Shown: in pieces, positions 61,429 through 64,000 of the stretch | How positions within the stretch are numbered: the stretch's first letter is position 1 | How the letters are laid out: every line of letters begins with the position of its first letter | DNA from: Amaurobius ferox | Taxonomy: Eukaryota > Arthropoda > Arachnida > Araneae > Amaurobiidae | Length of the DNA stretch: 64,000 nucleotides | Assembly: GCA_951213105.1 (NCBI GenBank) | Contig: OX578133.1 | Location: 140,795,313-140,859,312 of the forward strand | Direction: 5' to 3' | The notes under the pieces: generated by a model | The model's input: the letters and a program-made list of their open reading frames with translations, nothing else | Told to the model about the DNA's origin: nothing | Databases searched by the model: none | Made by a program: the position numbers and the translations under genes

Positions 61429-62400
61429 TCTATATAATAAAAGGCAATGTCTGTGTGTGTGACTGTCTGTCTGTGTGTCTTATACACTATAAGTTCAGCG
61501 ACCGCGCGTCGAAGAACTACAAAATTTGGCAATCGGAGACCCGGGGCGGGGAGGGAGGGGACACGTGAAAACCGATTTTTAAAATTTGAATTATTTTTTC
61601 AGTTATTTAATGTTTTATGCGATTTCGACCGTTTTTTGCCCTTTTTTCTCCACGATCCAGACGTCGTAGAAAAAAACAAATTACACCACTGGAAAGAGCA
61701 GACAATTGCGAGTAAAAATATATCAATTTCGAATCTCAATTTTGATTTCTAATATTTTTAAAGATTTTTAAAGAAAAATCACTTTCGGTTAAAAAAAAAC
61801 CACTTTCGTATTTAAATCCTCCCATCGTAAAAACTACTCATAATTTCGACTAATAATTTACATTTTTAGAAAGGTCAAAGATCTGGCATTCTTACAAGTC
61901 CAATCTGGTCAAGAAATAATGAAAATTGCTCTCAGGATTGCAATTTTAAAGACGTCATGATTTTGTATTTCTCGGCGTTCCGCTAAGTTCTTCAACGGCT
62001 TTTCCCATTTAGCAGTAGTTTTTTTACTCGTCTCCATGGAGACCGCGCTTTCGGTTTTAAATGAAATAAGAGCTTAGCATATGTATTGGATACATCGGGT
62101 GAAATTATTATATTTATATGATATTTTAAATGGATATTTTAAATGGATATTTTAAATAATTTAAATGATTGAATTATGGTGGTTTGAATTGTGGTGATGT
62201 ATTTGAAATTATTGCATTTATGGATTGGTGGAACGATATGGATGATTGATAGAACGATATGGATTTTTTAAATGTATATTTTAATTTATGGATATTTTAA
62301 ATGGATATTTTAATTTATAGATATTTTAAATGGATATTTTAATTTTACGGATATTTTAAATGATGGAACGATGGAACGAGGATGATGGAATTAAGAGCTT
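61429..62400 (+). mobile_element. Helitron-like element, copy 1
   Basis: It begins TCTATATAATAAAAGGCAATG, then a TG/CTGTCTG-rich stretch and GTTCAGCGACCGCGCGTCGA. The 3' boundary GGAATTAAGAGCTT is shared with copy 2 at the window end. An internal array of TGGATATTTTAAA lies at 62119-62350. No Rep/helicase coding sequence, so it is non-autonomous. Helitron assignment is by its start only. Confidence 0.55.
62119..62350 (+). repeat. Short tandem array TGGATATTTTAAA
   Basis: About 13-base units in several clusters, mixed with GGAACGATATGGAT repeats. Confidence 0.8.
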
Positions 62401-62636
62401 AACTATAAAATTTAAATTAGCGCGCGAGAAGTTAGCCCGCGAGAATTGCACTCGGTAGGCCCGGGTTCGATTCCCGCCACTGACGCGGAGTACGATCACG
62501 TTAAACATATGGATCCGTAAGGTCTTCCGAGAGGTTGGTGGTAGGGGAAGGAGGGTACGGTCCCTGTGGATGCCTCCCCCACTGGGTTCCGGTCTAAATT
62601 GGGTGAATAAAAAGAAAGTTATGGGGATTTTCGCGG
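62401..62636 (+). mobile_element. SINE array unit 1 (damaged head)
   Basis: B box GGTTCGATTCC and the SINE core are present; the start is degraded and about 20 bases after the B box are deleted. It ends GGGTGAATAAAAAGAAAGTT, then ATGGGGATTTTCGCGG. Confidence 0.8.
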
Positions 62637-62880
62637 AGGGCACGGTAGCCCAGTGGTTAGCGTGCGGGAATTTCACTCGGTAGGCCCGGGTTGGATTCCC
62701 GCCACTGCCAAAACTGCTGCCGTGTTCACGCGGAGTATGATCACGTTAAACATGTGGGGCCGTAAGTCCTTCTGAGAGGTTGGTGGTAGGGGAAGGAGGG
62801 TACGGTCCCTCTAAATCCCACCCCACTGGGTTCCGGTCTAAATTGGGTGAATGAAAAGAAAGTTATGGAGATTGTCGCGG
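62637..62880 (+). mobile_element. SINE array unit 2
   Basis: 244 bases, with A box TAGCCCAGTGG and the B box changed to GGTTGGATTCC. It ends at the same non-SINE joint (GTGAATGAAAAGAAAGTTAT...TCGCGG). Confidence 0.85.
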
Positions 62881-63300
62881 AGGGCGCGGTAGCCCAGTGG
62901 TTAGCGTGTGGGAATTTCACTCGGTAGGCCCGGGTTGGATTCCCGCCACTGCCAAAACTGCTGCCGTGTTCACGCGGAGTACGATCACGTTAAACATGTG
63001 GGGCCGTAAGTCCTTCCGAAAAGTTGGTGGTAGGGGAAGGAGGGTACGGTCCCTGTGGATGCCTTCCCCACTGGGTTCCGGTCTAAATTGGGTGGCACTC
63101 CTGGCCGTCCAAAGAGTTACCTTACACCTTTCTGGTACAACCGGCCATTCAATTTGCTGCTCTAAGTCCTCGGACGAGCCGAATGGTCTGGGCTTTCAAC
63201 ACCTTTCTGGTACCGGTCGTCCAAATAGTTGCTCAAGTCCTCTGGATGAGTCGGACGGCCTGGGTCTTCCACACCTTTCTGGTAGGTCGCAACAGCGAGT
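62881..63300 (+). mobile_element. SINE array unit 3 with extended tail
   Basis: A box TAGCCCAGTGG and GGTTGGATTCC as in unit 2, complete core and 3' part. The tail motif (GGCCGTCCAA...ACACCTTTCTGGTA) then repeats three times in about 200 bases with inserted GATGAGTCGGACGGCCTGGG-type sequence. Confidence 0.85.
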
Positions 63301-63355
63301 TTGCCACGGTCAGAATTTTCAAGGGTAGCGAACAGGCTGGTCGCCAAAGGCGGCT

Positions 63356-64000
63356 AGTAAATAATAAAAGGCAATGTGTGTGTGCCTTATACACTATACG
63401 TTCAGCGACCGCGCTTCGGAGAGCTACGAAATTTGGCAATCGGAGACCCGGGAGGTGGGAAGGGGACAGGTGAAAACCGATTTTTAAAATTTTAATTATT
63501 TTTTTGTTATTTAATGTTTTATGCGATTTCGACAGTTTTTTGCCTTTTTGCCCTTTTTTCTCCACGATTCAAACGTTGTAGAAACAAACAAATCACACCA
63601 CCGGAAAGAGCAGACAATTGCGAGTAAAAATATATCAATTTCAAATCTCAATTTTGATTTCTAATATTTTTTAAAGATTTTAAAACAAAAGTCACTTTTG
63701 GCTCAAAAAAACGATTTTTGGTTTTTAAATTCTCGCATAGTAAAAAGTACTCATAATTTCGCCTAATAATTTACATTTTTAGAAAGCACAAGCATCTGGC
63801 ATTCTTACAAGTCCAATCTGGTCAAGAAATGATGAAAATTGCTCGCAGGATCGCAATTTTATAGACGTCATGATTTTATATTTCTCGGCCATTCTCGGCG
63901 CCCGGCGAAGTTCCTATTCCTCTCCGACAGCTCGAGAGAAATGGGGGGAGGGGAGTCACGTCGTTGCATCCGGTCTTTTAAATGATAGAATTAAGAGCTT
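63356..64000 (+). mobile_element. Helitron-like element, copy 2
   Basis: AATAATAAAAGGCAATG starts a sequence matching copy 1 for about 550 bases (GTTCAGCGACCGCG, AATTTGGCAATCGGAGACCC, GAAAGAGCAGACAATTGCGA). It ends GATAGAATTAAGAGCTT exactly at the window edge, the same ending as copy 1. Confidence 0.6.

Noticed and set aside
62460..62475. Functional tRNA gene from the A and B boxes
   Set aside because: No cloverleaf pairing can be completed, and the same head recurs with the SINE core and tail; it is a SINE.
62356..63565. Open frames of 61-143 codons
   Set aside because: They lie in the SINE array and the Helitron-like repeat; the SINE core simply lacks stops in some frames.

Overview
This is AT-rich, repeat-dense eukaryotic DNA, very probably from an arthropod. 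The mixture of RNase H-bearing LINEs, tRNA-derived SINEs, Tc1/mariner and pogo remnants and Helitron-like ends would fit an arachnid, but the species is inference. There is no bacterial-style gene organisation. Most short open frames are chance frames, minisatellites or transposon debris.

Two host genes can be supported, both on the minus strand and both split into exons. (1) 43612-61290 holds the last six exons of a SEC14-like (CRAL-TRIO plus GOLD) lipid-transfer protein. All splice sites and phases agree and the exons give 254 codons plus a stop; the N-terminal exons must lie beyond 64000. Its last intron is 6.3 kb and carries a dead LINE, a 1.3-kb dispersed repeat and a tandem array. (2) 9240-9399 looks like the first coding exon of a MOF/KAT8-type histone acetyltransferase, with its promoter side at 9400-9700; later exons are not seen.

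Layout. 1-4055: 3' part of a LINE (end of ORF1, then endonuclease, reverse transcriptase and RNase H), broken by frameshifts and stops. 4056-9239: AT-rich DNA with a pogo-like MITE and a 5S-rRNA/tRNA chimeric SINE flanked by a target-site duplication. 10440-11400: one of two copies of an unrecognised repeat, interrupted by a SINE. 13575-16190: mariner fragment running into foldback elements whose arms are minisatellites. 17015-23333: probable 6.3-kb DNA element with CCCAGGTARCA ends, a subterminal minisatellite, and an internal palindrome that received a hAT-like element and then a SINE. 24640-32000: Tc1 fragments, SINEs, SINE-tail satellites and the second copy of the unrecognised repeat. 27311-46607: five copies of a 1.3-kb non-autonomous repeat with (TGTC)n. 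46895-48890: second dead LINE. 51448-64000: Helitron-like ends, tandem repeats inside SEC14L introns, and a tandem SINE array at the right edge.

The most interesting items are the 5S/tRNA chimeric SINE with duplicated flanks (8068-8470), the datable nest of insertions inside a large palindrome (19290-21625), and the foldback complex (13855-16190).
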